Assembly: GCA_947651225.1 (NCBI GenBank)
Contig: CANSYK010000012.1
Location: 1 to 64,000, forward strand
Source of the DNA: an uncultured bacterium
GTDB lineage: Bacteria > Bacillota > Clostridia > Lachnospirales > Lachnospiraceae
Length of the DNA stretch: 64,000 nucleotides
Direction of reading: 5' to 3'
The position numbers and the translations under genes are program-made. Within the stretch, counting starts at the first letter, position 1; every line of letters starts with the position of its first letter. The notes beneath the pieces are model-generated. The model made no database searches. It was not told where the DNA came from and saw nothing but the letters and a program-made list of their open reading frames with translations. Positions 38,961 to 48,885 of the stretch are shown piece after piece.

Positions 38961-40721
38961 TCATGGCAATTTATACTTCTTGCGATATTCTTTATATTTT
39001 GCTAAAAATTCAGGATTTTCATTTTCCCTCAAATTATCCAGATAACCATGTGACTCCATGCCGTCCTCTTTCATCTGAATCAGACTGATTGCAATATTGG
39101 AACAATGATCCGCAATTCTCTCAAAATTCGTTGTAAGGTCAGAAAGCACAAATCCAACTTCAATGGTACATTTTCCTTTCCGCAAACGCTTCACATGCTT
39201 CTTTTTCATTTCCTCATTGAGTGTGTCAATCACTTCTTCCAAAGGCTCTACCTGAACTGCCAGAACCGTGTCTTCTGTATCAAACACTTCACAGGTCATA
39301 GAAACAATTTCCTGAATGGCACTTTCATAAACCGCCAGCTCCTCTTTTGCCTTATCAGAAAAGACATCACCTTTTTTATTTGCCTGAGTCGCCGTTTCCA
39401 TAACATTGCAGGCATGATCCGTAATCCGTTCAAAATCCCCAATGCAGTGAAGCATCATAGATACAGACTGTGAATCCTTCAATGACAAATCAGCGTTGTT
39501 AATTTTCATCAAATAAACTCCCAGTTCATCTTCATAACGATCTACCATATCCTCTAGTTCTACCACCTGCTTTGCTTTCCCTTTATCAAAATGGTCAATC
39601 AGTGAAATTGCTACATTTAAAGCCTCTTTAGAAGCATATGCCATCTCAACAGCAGCTTTTTTTGCAGAAGCAAGCGCAAAAGAAGGTTTTTCCAGAAATC
39701 TTTCATCTAAAAGCTTTAAGCCATTTCTTTCTTCCTCTACTTTGCTGTCACGGACAGTAAGTGTTGCAATTTTTACCAAAACATCCCGAAACGGAAGCAA
39801 AACTAAGGTAGAAGTAATATTAAAGCAACTATGAATTACAGCAATCCCCGCCGCTGTGGCAGCCTGCCCCATAAAAGAAAAGCCAATCATTGCATTTAAC
39901 AGATAGAAAAGCACCATAAAAATTACTGTGCCAATAATATTAAAATAGAAATGTACAAACGATGCCCGTCTGGCATTTTTACTTGCACCAATTCCCGATA
40001 AAAGCGCTGTTACACAAGTACCGATATTCTGTCCCATAATGATTGGAAGCGCCGACGCATAAGACACTGAGCCAGTCAGGCAAAGAGCCTGCAAAATACC
40101 AACAGATGCCGAAGAACTCTGAATCAATGCGGTAAGCAACGCACCAACTACAACACCAATTAACGGATTATCACTAAACATTAGAAAAAGATTGGTAAAC
40201 TCTTTTATTTCCGCTAAAGGCTCTACTGCCGCACTCATGGTATCCATTCCTGTCATAAGAATCGCAAAGCCTGCCAAAATCGTACCAATATCTTTTTTCT
40301 TCATATCTTTAGAAAAAAGAATCAGAGAGACACCAATCATAGCCAAAACCGGAGAAAAAGAAGATGGCTTTAAAAGTTTAATCCATATACTGTCTCCCTC
40401 AATACTTGTAAGGCTTAAAATCCATGAAGTAATTGTTGTACCGACATTTGCCCCCATGATAATGCCAACTGTCTGTGACAACTTCATAATTCCCGAATTG
40501 ACAAATCCCACCACCATTACGGTTGTAGCAGAGGAAGACTGGATTACAGCCGTTACACCCGCTCCCAGAAGAACAGCCCGAATCGGCGAAGAAGTAAACC
40601 GTTCTAAAATCACCTCCAGCTTTCCACCAGAAGTTTTAGCAAGACCATCACCCATAATATTCATTCCATACAGGAATAGCGCTAACCCTCCAATCATAGT
40701 TAAAACATTAAAAATATCCAT
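38961..40721 (-). CDS. Na/Pi cotransporter family protein with PhoU-like tail
   Basis: The 586-residue membrane protein has two inverted Na/Pi repeats: AGVTAVIQSSSATTVMVVGFVNSG and ALLTALIQSSSASVGILQAL, the QSSSA signatures of the PNaS family. The C-terminal cytoplasmic ~220 residues are PhoU-like helices (CIGDFERITDHACNVME, LTTNFERIADHCSNIA). It likely imports phosphate with Na+, with the tail tuning activity. The ATG at 40719-40721 follows AAAGGA by 9 bases. It is a single gene. Confidence 0.92.
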   Translation of the reverse strand: MDIFNVLTMIGGLALFLYGMNIMGDGLAKTSGGKLEVILERFTSSPIRAVLLGAGVTAVIQSSSATTVMVVGFVNSGIMKLSQTVGIIMGANVGTTITSWILSLTSIEGDSIWIKLLKPSSFSPVLAMIGVSLILFSKDMKKKDIGTILAGFAILMTGMDTMSAAVEPLAEIKEFTNLFLMFSDNPLIGVVVGALLTALIQSSSASVGILQALCLTGSVSYASALPIIMGQNIGTCVTALLSGIGASKNARRASFVHFYFNIIGTVIFMVLFYLLNAMIGFSFMGQAATAAGIAVIHSCFNITSTLVLLPFRDVLVKIATLTVRDSKVEEERNGLKLLDERFLEKPSFALASAKKAAVEMAYASKEALNVAISLIDHFDKGKAKQVVELEDMVDRYEDELGVYLMKINNADLSLKDSQSVSMMLHCIGDFERITDHACNVMETATQANKKGDVFSDKAKEELAVYESAIQEIVSMTCEVFDTEDTVLAVQVEPLEEVIDTLNEEMKKKHVKRLRKGKCTIEVGFVLSDLTTNFERIADHCSNIAISLIQMKEDGMESHGYLDNLRENENPEFLAKYKEYRKKYKLP

Positions 40722-40893
40722 GTTGTCTTTTCCTTTCGCAATCAATCTAATATAAATTGCAATACTGCCAGAAAACTATTATCTATCAACAGTTCCTTTC
40801 TATAACGCCTATGGCGCACTATTTATAGAATATAATATATTCTTCTAAAATGCAAACATTTTATTCCTGTGTCCACAACATATCATAATACTA

Positions 40894-40975
40894 GTTACTA
40901 TTCACGGCTGATTTCAGAAAATAGCCAAACTCGCTGTGCTTGCACATAAGAAGTTGATTATTTTCTAAAATCAGC
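40894..40975. repeat. Repeat B-related hairpin element
   Basis: It begins GTTACTATTCACGGCTGATT, as does repeat B. It then forms a 17-base stem, 40907-40923 with 40959-40975 (one mismatch). With no open frame, the element sits between nptA and the chemoreceptor terminator. The rest of 40746-41094 shows no gene. Confidence 0.6.
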
Positions 40976-40998
40976 GTGCAGGCTGTTCTACATACAAA

Positions 40999-41043
40999 TA
41001 AGGGAATGAAAAAATATCAAAAAAGATACCCGCATTCCCCTTA
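40999..41043 (-). terminator. Probable terminator of the chemoreceptor gene
   Basis: GGGAATG (41002-41008) pairs with CATTCCC (41033-41039), with an inner TATC/GATA pair. It is followed on the minus strand by a short T-rich stretch and lies about 50 bases after the stop codon at 41095. Confidence 0.55.
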
Positions 41044-41094
41044 CTTCTATTTTCTATCCGTTTTCTTCCCCTGCAAGTTATTTTTTAACAGTTC

Positions 41095-42817
41095 CTAAGC
41101 ACTTTCAAAACGGTCACACTGATTTTTCATCTGCAATGCAACACTTTCACTAATGCTCATATCATCCTGAATCTTTTGAATTTCTTCGTTCAAAGCATTT
41201 GTTCCCCTTGCAGCATCCTCAACATTTCCGGCGCTGTCTTCAATTACCTCAGCAATTTCTCCAATTGACTGAATCAGGCCTTCCGTAATATTGCATACAT
41301 TCTCTGCTTCCTGTGAGAAATCATTCATCATCTGATGTACATAAATAGAATCCTGATTGTACTGACGCCCAGAACCTACAAAGGAATCATAATCTGGAAG
41401 AATATGCTGATCAATATATTCCACCATCTTATTGGCATTATCATTCAGCTCATTTACAGCAGCAATTACATTTTCATTAATTTTCTGTATGTTATTTGCT
41501 GTTTCCCGGCTACTGTCCGCAAGCTGGCGGATTTCATCAGCGACTACAGCAAAACCTTTTCCTGCCTCGCCTGCCCTTGCCGCCTCAATAGAAGCATTCA
41601 GTGCCAAAAGATTTGTCTGGCTGGAAATTGATAAAATGTCATTCGTAAGGCTTTCCACCTGCTCTACACTCTTACTATGCTCAATGGCAAGCCTTAAGCC
41701 TTCTAGCATTTCACCAACCATTTTTTCGGTGACATTCTGGCTTTCAACTGCCATTTTCTCCAAGCCATCTGCCCGTTCCTGCATTGTCTTAGAATAATCC
41801 AGCACCTCGCCGCATGTTGTTGAAAAGCCGCTGACACTTTCTCCTACTTCTGACACATTCTGATTGATATTGGAGATTGTCACAGAAACCTCTTCCATTG
41901 ATGCAGAAAGCCGATCCATTACATCAGAAATATCTTTGGAACTGATATGTACACTGTTTATGCTTTCTGTCACACCTGTAATCGCCTCTTCCAGATTGTT
42001 AGAACCATCAGAAATATCGCCAATTACATTTTGCAGAGTATCCAGAAAAGCATTCATTCCACCTACTAATTGACCAATTTCATCCTTTGTCTTAACCGGA
42101 ATCCTCTCATTCAGGTCACACTGGTTATTCTCCATTTTCTTAATAAAAACACGTAACGCTTTAATCGATTTTTTCGTTGGAGCAACAATCGTAATATAAC
42201 ATGACACAAATGCCAGTACGCTGATTACCACAGCCAGTACAATCATCAAAAAATTCAGCATAATGCTCTGGTCAAAGGTTTCTGACTGCTGTTTGATAGA
42301 ATTTTCCGCACTTTCCTGGCGATGGGCTACCATTTTATCCACGAGTTCTTCCATCTGATTTGATATATTTGCAATCTCACCATTAGCACGTTCAATGGCA
42401 GCTCCCTTTTCCTGGTCTTCGCTATCTTGTACAGACTGCATATAAAGCGCATTTAACTGCCCATACAGCTCTGTAAACTGATCATACAACTTTTTCTCTT
42501 CCCCATCGGCAATCCACGCTTTATACTGTTCTGTTACCTGCTCCACTTCTAAAATTGTTGCGTCAATCTTTTCACGCACGGTAGCAAGTTCTTCTTCTGG
42601 TGATTTCCAGACAATGCTTTAAAAGCAATTTCTGCATTGTCTGGAAATCACCAGATAAGGTATCCAATGTATGAATTGCGCTGATATTCTCTTCTGAAAT
42701 CTCCAGACTAACTGTTTTTAAACCTTTTGTCGAATTAATCGACCAGACTGCAGACACGATACAAAGAACTGCCAAAACAATCTGTGGAAATATAACCTTG
42801 ATGCTAATATTTTTCAT
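41095..42817 (-). pseudogene. Methyl-accepting chemotaxis protein gene with a frameshift
   Basis: Two frames together give a full receptor. The first runs from the ATG at 42815-42817 (9 bases after GGAGG): membrane segment VIFPQIVLAVLCIVSAVWSI, then a sensor four-helix domain. It leaves frame at about 42590-42600. The second frame carries the rest of the sensor, membrane segment [24 protein letters not shown] domain and signalling domain with [20 protein letters not shown]. One extra A between ACC and GAAGAAGAA would explain the shift, since removing it restores ...[14 protein letters not shown]. The shift is exactly at the edge of a 22-base inverted repeat. The TAG stop is in a sequence like the family C MITE end (TTAGGAACTGT). 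Confidence 0.85.
42596..42655. repeat. 22-base perfect inverted repeat inside the receptor gene
   Basis: Positions 42596-42617 are the exact reverse complement of 42634-42655, around a 16-base loop. Both arms are coding sequence (LSGDFQTMQ and KHCLEITR regions). A 22-base perfect palindrome inside a coding sequence is far beyond chance; it coincides with the frameshift. Confidence 0.95.
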
Positions 42818-42873
42818 ACCAAATCGCCTCCTCCTGTTTTCCTCCCCATAGTGGAACAGGAAATACAAAATGA

Positions 42874-44334
42874 TTATTGTACTTGTTCTACGGCTTCATA
42901 GCGTATCCTAAGTTCTGGCAGCATTGTCATCTTACAGTAATAATTTTCTACCCAGTCCTCTCCCTGTGAAGCGTCATTCTCACCAGATGCCGGAGGTGCG
43001 AAAATGTGTATTGACACAGTTTCAGCCTGCCCAAGCGGTTCTTTGAAAAATAGTGGCATCAAGTCAATTCTCCCTGTTTTTGGCGCTTTATAGAACCAGC
43101 GTCCTTTCACCTCAATCATCAGGTTCAATTCTTCCTTGAATACCAATTCAAAAAATTCTGGTGTTTTTTCTAACTCCACTTCAAACGCAATGCCTTCTGC
43201 ATCCTCCGCACTCCCCCACCGTAATACAATTGGAAGCGATATTTCTGCCATCTGCTCAATCTGAGGCAGAAAATATTCATCCTTTAAAATCTCCTTATAT
43301 TCTTTTAACAACGGCTGTGGAATTCCCACCGAAGAATTATTCGGATCCTCTATCTCCAGCCCAAGCCTTCCCCTGTCCCTGAACTGGTACATTGAAAACC
43401 CGTCAAACCACTCTTCGGATTTTTCTTCCTTCAGCCTTTCAATAAAACGTCTAATGCCCTCTGCCTGATGAAGCGGCCCGGTTACATCTCCATCTGTATT
43501 AAATTCTGATACCACAAGCTTTTGCTGTTTTCCACCATTTAAAACAGCAAGGTGCTTTGCTGACTGTTTTAATTTCTGGTAGAATTTTTCTACAGGATTA
43601 ACCGCATAAGTGTCGGAACCTTTTTCACAGATATCAAATGGCCAGCCATAATGCAGTGCCAGATAACAGTCATTCGACCAGATATCTGCTGTCTGATATG
43701 CTTTTGTAAACTCCTCCTCATGCCCGACTTTACTATCTGGATCATCCGGTTCCAAAACAGCGCCTGCACAAAAAATTGTCGAAACATTTGGGGCTTCTTC
43801 TTTTATAATTTTACTGAATTTTACAAAAAAGTCTGCAATCTCCTGATAGGAAAAACGCTGGTTATGCGTAAACCAGTCTCCGTCACATTCATGGTTAATC
43901 CGCAGCCTCATCCTGCCAAAAGTCCGAAAATCCTTTGCAATCGCCCGGAGATACTCCTCTGATAAAGAACAGTCAAGGGTAAGCGTCAGAGTAACATCCT
44001 GCCCGTGGCGTCTGATATCCCGCATCTGCTCAAAGGGCTGTCCAGACATATTGCCATCCATTCCACCCTCATAAGGAAAATAGTCATCATATGGATAATC
44101 CCACTGAAAATGAATTTCCATATCCTTACACGCTTCACTGATTCGCTGCGGCCACTCCTTGTCCTTTGGATAATATGTATACATGATATTAATGTTACGA
44201 TGTGGTCTTCCCAATGTATTCAGAATATAGTCCTGATTGACATATTCTGCACGTTCACTCCCATCTCCCAGATCCAATCCACACTTTGCCGGCTTTCGCA
44301 AAATCTTGTGTACATTTTTCATGTTGTCTGCCAT
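42874..44334 (-). CDS. TIM-barrel glycoside hydrolase-like protein (GH26-like)
   Basis: The 486-residue protein has a barrel with FGRMRLRINHECDGDWFTHN (acid/base Glu expected in HE) near 140 and LVVSEFNTDGD (nucleophile Glu expected) near 280, the strand-4 and strand-7 pattern of clan GH-A enzymes. The HExxGxWF spacing is closest to GH26 beta-mannanases. No signal peptide is seen, so it may act inside the cell or be scaffold-like. About 130 C-terminal residues look like a beta-domain. The ATG at 44334 follows AAAGGTG by 9 bases; a GTG 12 bases upstream is an alternative. It is 57 bases upstream of the chemoreceptor gene. The substrate is a guess. Confidence 0.6.
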   Translation of the reverse strand: MADNMKNVHKILRKPAKCGLDLGDGSERAEYVNQDYILNTLGRPHRNINIMYTYYPKDKEWPQRISEACKDMEIHFQWDYPYDDYFPYEGGMDGNMSGQPFEQMRDIRRHGQDVTLTLTLDCSLSEEYLRAIAKDFRTFGRMRLRINHECDGDWFTHNQRFSYQEIADFFVKFSKIIKEEAPNVSTIFCAGAVLEPDDPDSKVGHEEEFTKAYQTADIWSNDCYLALHYGWPFDICEKGSDTYAVNPVEKFYQKLKQSAKHLAVLNGGKQQKLVVSEFNTDGDVTGPLHQAEGIRRFIERLKEEKSEEWFDGFSMYQFRDRGRLGLEIEDPNNSSVGIPQPLLKEYKEILKDEYFLPQIEQMAEISLPIVLRWGSAEDAEGIAFEVELEKTPEFFELVFKEELNLMIEVKGRWFYKAPKTGRIDLMPLFFKEPLGQAETVSIHIFAPPASGENDASQGEDWVENYYCKMTMLPELRIRYEAVEQVQ

Positions 44335-44480
44335 CAATTTTTTCACCTTTCTGCCAAATTATTCTCCTTCTCCTAACATACACACCTTATATATTGTACA
44401 CTATTTTTCTATTATCTATTCCTTTTGGCAAAGTTTCACAAACTATAATTCTTCACATTTATGAATCATCTGCATACTGG

Positions 44481-46379
44481 CTAATACATCCTGTTTTGAT
44501 GATGCTCTTCTTTCTGTTGATACATCTTCGTATCTGCCTCTTTCAGCAGACGGTCCATATCTGTCATATCATCAAGCCGGTCATATACAGAACCTACACT
44601 TATCCCGATATAATATGGCTTTCTGCCATCCTTTCTGAACTGCTCCACAATACTTTGCAGGTGTGCTTCATAATTCTGGTAAAAAGAAATGTCTGCTTCT
44701 TCTTTTTCTGTTAAAATGATAACAACATACTCATCCCCGCCAAACCGGGTGCAGATTCCCATATGTCCCTTTACGCTTTCCCTGACACAACGAGCCACCC
44801 CTTTGACTGCATAATCTCCTTCTGCCTGGCCGTATTTATCATTGATATACTTTACTCCGTCCATATCAATCGATGCAAGGAAAAGAATCTTCTCCTTCCC
44901 GGAAAGTTCCTTAATTTTCTTTCTGACACATCCATAAAACCCGCTTCTGTTATAAAGCTGTGTCAGCAAATCTGTCTCATACATCCGGTGAAGTTCTGAC
45001 TGCTTCCGTATTGTCCCAAGTACCTGCTCAAAAGCGAGGACAAACTCATAAAATGAGTATAAATCCTTATCCGCATCCTGATAAGCAACCGCCATAAAGC
45101 CATAGACCTCCTCCTGCCAGTGAAGCGGCAATACGAGAATCTGTCCTGCCTCATTTAGAAGTTCCTCTAAAGTATTATATTCTTCACTCTTTGGGATCTT
45201 CTGTAATGGAATCGAATACATCCCATCCCATATTTTAGCTAAAAGCATCATGGCGCCCCATTCATAATCCTCTACCGGAAGATCTGACTCTTTATAAAAC
45301 GCCTGGTTTATAAAAATCATCATCCAGTCTACAGCCAGCATATCCTGATATACTTCCAGCTGTTCTACCATATTTACAGTGGAATATCCATCCGTTAAAG
45401 CTGTCATCATCATAAAAACATCTGCAAAATGCGTCCTTATTTCTGCAGATTTGTTATACCAGTGCATAATCTGTTCATTCTGATTGCAGATCTGAAATTC
45501 TTCACAGCCACAAGACTCTGAAATCTTTGTTCGAAATTGAATCTTAATGTCATAAGGCTTTTCTTTTTCATTGGCAAAACAGCCATCAATCATCCGAAAA
45601 ACCTCTGTGCCAAACAAATCAATATCCTCACATGATGTTGTCAGTTTAGGAGAACAATACTTTCCTAACTCTATGCCGTCAAAGCCCGTCAGCAAAATAT
45701 CTTTTGGAACATGGATATCATGTTTTCTTAAAACAGACTCTACTGTCAGCGCCATAATATCATTTTCACAAATAATAGCATCTGGCATTTCCTGTTTTCC
45801 AGACTTCCACATTGCAACCCAATTTTCACAGGCTGTCTTTGCAGGCATCTGCCAGAATTCTCCATATGCAAGCCTGTCTCCTTCAAAAGGAATTCCATTT
45901 TCCTGCAAAACCTTCTCAAAAATACGAATTCTCGCTTCAGATAATTCGTTATTTTCCACCCCTACCATAAAATTAATCCGTTTACAGTCATGGTAATCCA
46001 CAATATGCCGAACCAGCCTTTCAAACGATTCCTCATAGGCAAACAGTACATTGTAACAATTTTCTACACGCCGGTTGATACAAATCACCGGAAGGTTGCG
46101 CCTTTGAGCCCGCAATACCAGACTGTTTACAATTTTCATATTCAAAAAAGATTCCGCAAAAATAATCAGCGCAGACAACTTATCCATTGGAACCATATCA
46201 AGAATCCTTGCTTCTCCCTGTGAAAAACTGTTCATATTGTCTAACTGCTGAAATACATTAAATACCATTACCTGATAATCTTTCTGTCTGGCATCGTCAC
46301 AAATAGCACGGACTTGCTTCTGCCTGGTACTATCCTGCACCTTTGCCACACAAACTCCAATAATTTTTTTCTTCTCCAG
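44481..46379 (-). CDS. LacI-like periplasmic-binding-domain protein with GGDEF domain
   Basis: About 630 residues. N-terminal half: type I periplasmic-binding fold as in LacI/GalR effectors (KKIIGVCVAKVQDST..., MVPMDKLSALIIFAES, VICINRRVENCYNVLF, DAIICENDIMALTVESVLRKH, ILLTGFDGIELGKY). Middle: a helical/GAF-like region. C-terminus: a GGDEF diguanylate cyclase domain with FGGDEYVVIIL near 585. No membrane segment and no LacI DNA-binding domain are present, so it is a cytosolic c-di-GMP enzyme that likely responds to a sugar-like ligand. No ATG start exists in frame. AAGGGAGG (46388-46395) is exactly 8 bases before CTG (46377-46379), the probable start; GTG at 46349 would cut the first strand. 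Confidence 0.85.
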   Translation of the reverse strand: MEKKKIIGVCVAKVQDSTRQKQVRAICDDARQKDYQVMVFNVFQQLDNMNSFSQGEARILDMVPMDKLSALIIFAESFLNMKIVNSLVLRAQRRNLPVICINRRVENCYNVLFAYEESFERLVRHIVDYHDCKRINFMVGVENNELSEARIRIFEKVLQENGIPFEGDRLAYGEFWQMPAKTACENWVAMWKSGKQEMPDAIICENDIMALTVESVLRKHDIHVPKDILLTGFDGIELGKYCSPKLTTSCEDIDLFGTEVFRMIDGCFANEKEKPYDIKIQFRTKISESCGCEEFQICNQNEQIMHWYNKSAEIRTHFADVFMMMTALTDGYSTVNMVEQLEVYQDMLAVDWMMIFINQAFYKESDLPVEDYEWGAMMLLAKIWDGMYSIPLQKIPKSEEYNTLEELLNEAGQILVLPLHWQEEVYGFMAVAYQDADKDLYSFYEFVLAFEQVLGTIRKQSELHRMYETDLLTQLYNRSGFYGCVRKKIKELSGKEKILFLASIDMDGVKYINDKYGQAEGDYAVKGVARCVRESVKGHMGICTRFGGDEYVVIILTEKEEADISFYQNYEAHLQSIVEQFRKDGRKPYYIGISVGSVYDRLDDMTDMDRLLKEADTKMYQQKEEHHQNRMY

Positions 46380-46453
46380 TGTCGTATCCTCCCTTTTCCA
46401 TGATAGATTCTATGACTTGTCACATAGTTATTTTTATTATACCATATATCCTG

Positions 46454-47326
46454 TCAATTGATAACCTTTTTTTGAAATCCGCCCCACCAATATCGCAATC
46501 CCAAAAATAACAGGACAGCCCCAAAAAGCGCAAGCACGGCAAAAGCTCCAATTGGCAAAGATTCCTGCCCATCAAAAAGATAATCTGTCATATAAGATGT
46601 TGTGTTAAACAAAATATGAATCAGGGCAGGAAGCAAAATACTGCCGGAAACATAGCGCACAAGGCCAAGAACAAAACCAAGGCCAAACGCATAAAGCCCT
46701 TGAATCAAATTCATATGATACACACCAAACAAAACTGCCTGTAATATATTAGCAGCCAGAAACGGAAACGCCAAATAAAAGCGGTCTAAAATCGCTCCAC
46801 GAAAAATCAACTCTTCTGTCACCGGCCCAACAAACAAAACATAAAGCACTGTAATCATCATATCGCTGTCTGTCAGATTCCCCATCACTTGATTATAGCT
46901 GTAAAACGCTTCTGGAATCCATACAGCAAGCATGGATAAAAACATCTGGAGAAACAGACACCCACCAATCCCGGTTACCGCAGCAGACAGGATATTTTTT
47001 CCACACAACGCAGCATGGTAATCAAACGGCCTCTCCCTCCAGTCTGACCTTCGGTAGAGAATCCCACACCAAATCCCCGACAAAAGCGCACTGACAAGCG
47101 AAATAGCAATTACAAATGTCCCATTTCTCATATCTGCCTTTGCAAGATTATCAAACAAATCCATTGTCTGCTGCCCGACAGCCACTCCATAAATCATAAT
47201 TCCGAACACACAGAGCATATAGGCAAGCATCTGCATCAGAATAATCCCCAGAAAAATCAACAGTGCCCGGATACACACCCTGTTTCTGACAATACGCCAG
47301 TTCTTTTCTTCTGTCCTCTGCTCCAA
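46454..47326 (-). CDS. CPBP-family intramembrane glutamic endopeptidase
   Basis: The 290-residue membrane protein has several hydrophobic segments and the ABI/CPBP motifs: EELIFRG near 185 (catalytic Glu pair and Arg), FGVYHMN near 215 and ALIHILFNTTSYM near 255. Such proteases cleave membrane substrates or act in bacteriocin self-immunity. The TTG at 47324-47326 follows AAAGGAAGG by 6 bases and is preferred to the longer frame. It follows the ftsZ terminator, so it is a separate unit. Confidence 0.88.
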   Translation of the reverse strand: MEQRTEEKNWRIVRNRVCIRALLIFLGIILMQMLAYMLCVFGIMIYGVAVGQQTMDLFDNLAKADMRNGTFVIAISLVSALLSGIWCGILYRRSDWRERPFDYHAALCGKNILSAAVTGIGGCLFLQMFLSMLAVWIPEAFYSYNQVMGNLTDSDMMITVLYVLFVGPVTEELIFRGAILDRFYLAFPFLAANILQAVLFGVYHMNLIQGLYAFGLGFVLGLVRYVSGSILLPALIHILFNTTSYMTDYLFDGQESLPIGAFAVLALFGAVLLFLGLRYWWGGFQKKVIN

Positions 47327-47388
47327 AATATCCTTCCTTTCTTCTATCACGAACTTGAATAAAACTTTTTTCTGCACAACACTTTTCA

Positions 47389-47426
47389 GAAAAAAACAGC
47401 CTGAACAGGATCTTTCCTGTTCAGGC
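47389..47426 (-). terminator. Terminator of the ftsZ / dcw unit
   Basis: GCCTGAACAGGA (47399-47410) pairs perfectly with TCCTGTTCAGGC (47415-47426) around TCTT. It is followed on the minus strand by TG and seven T, 28 bases after the ftsZ stop. Confidence 0.95.
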
Positions 47427-47453
47427 TTATAGCTTCAACTGGACTCCGCCAAA

Positions 47454-48704
47454 CTATCTTTTTCTTTGTAAAAACTCTGGAATCTTAATTCCATTGTCAT
47501 CAGTAGCCGGACGGCTGTATCCACTGCCTGCTGTCGCCGCAGTCGCAGCACTTCCTGTTGTAACAGGTCTCAGGTTACTGCCTCCAACCCGCTCTGCCTG
47601 TACAGGTTTTGGTGACACATTGACTGGCTGTCTCGCCGATACAACATTTTGCGTCGGTGTCTGTCCTTCCCTTGTTGGAAAATTCGTCTTTGGCTGTGGT
47701 ACTTTTCCAAAAACAGGCTTGGACTTAGTAGCTGCTAAGTCCGGACCTGCACCATCATTGATCAGTCCTGTCGCAATTACAGTAATCTGAACCTTGTCCT
47801 CATCTTCATCTCCATCAACCACACCAAAGATAATATTGGTATCCTCGCCTGTCAAATCCTGTATGTAGGTAACCGCTTCACTTGCTTCCTGCAAAGCCAC
47901 ATAGCCGGAAATGTTGACAATTACATGGGAAGCGCCCTCGATCGTTGTCTCCAATAAAGGACTGGAAATTGCCTGCTGTACGGCATCCAGACATTTCTCA
48001 TCGCCGCTTCCAACACCAATTCCGATATGGGCAATCCCCTTATCTTTCATAACCGTCTGAACATCGGCGAAGTCAAGGTTAATCGTACCACGCCCATTAA
48101 TCAAATCGGTAATTCCCTGTACACTCTGCTGTAATACTTCATCCGCCTTTAACAGGGCATCTTCCATAGAAGTACGTCGATCTACAATATTCAAAAGCTT
48201 GTCATTAGGAATTACAATTAATGTATCCACATGCTCTTTTAAATGTTCAATTCCAGAAAGAGCGTTATTCATACGACTCCTTGCTTCAAAAGTAAACGGC
48301 TTTGTCACAACGCCTACCGTCAAAATCCCAAGGCTCTTGGAAATTTCAGCGACAACCGGCGCCGCACCTGTTCCGGTACCACCACCCATTCCACAGGTGA
48401 CAAAAAGCATGTCCGCTCCCTTGATCAACTCTGTAATTTCTTCTTTATTTTCTTCTGCCGCAGCCTGTCCAACTTCAGGATTGGCTCCAGCCCCCAGCCC
48501 CTTGGTCAGTTTTTCCCCAATCTGCATCGTTGTAGATGCCTTGCAACTCATCAAATGCTGCTTATCCGTATTAATAGCAATAAACTCTACTCCTGCAATT
48601 CCTTCATCTATCATTCGATTGACTGCATTATTTCCGCCGCCACCAACTCCAACAACAATAATTTTTGCAGCGTACTCCGCATTTCCTGATTTAATTTCTA
48701 ACAA
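47454..48704 (-). CDS. ftsZ: Cell division GTPase FtsZ
   Basis: The 416-residue tubulin homologue forms the Z ring. The N-terminus [18 protein letters not shown], the GTP signature [14 protein letters not shown] near 105, the T7 loop [11 protein letters not shown] near 205 and the C-terminal IPEFLQRKR tail (binding FtsA/SepF) are all present. The linker near 320-400 is Pro/Thr/Ala-rich. A TTG start at 48702-48704 is chosen because GGAGG is 9 bases upstream; the longer frame to 48752 is not FtsZ-like. It is last in the dcw cluster, before a strong terminator. Confidence 0.97.
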   Translation of the reverse strand: MLEIKSGNAEYAAKIIVVGVGGGGNNAVNRMIDEGIAGVEFIAINTDKQHLMSCKASTTMQIGEKLTKGLGAGANPEVGQAAAEENKEEITELIKGADMLFVTCGMGGGTGTGAAPVVAEISKSLGILTVGVVTKPFTFEARSRMNNALSGIEHLKEHVDTLIVIPNDKLLNIVDRRTSMEDALLKADEVLQQSVQGITDLINGRGTINLDFADVQTVMKDKGIAHIGIGVGSGDEKCLDAVQQAISSPLLETTIEGASHVIVNISGYVALQEASEAVTYIQDLTGEDTNIIFGVVDGDEDEDKVQITVIATGLINDGAGPDLAATKSKPVFGKVPQPKTNFPTREGQTPTQNVVSARQPVNVSPKPVQAERVGGSNLRPVTTGSAATAATAGSGYSRPATDDNGIKIPEFLQRKR

Positions 48705-48885
48705 GGCGCTATTCCTCCATTTCTGCTCTCGGTTAATCTTGCAGGTAATCATTACAACTCCATCATAATCACATTTACCCTAACTTATATAATACTCATT
48801 TATCATCTAATAATCAAGAGCATATTTCCTCTTTTTTTTGATTTTTTCTTTCACCGGTTCCTGTTCATCCTGCCCAATCCCCGTA

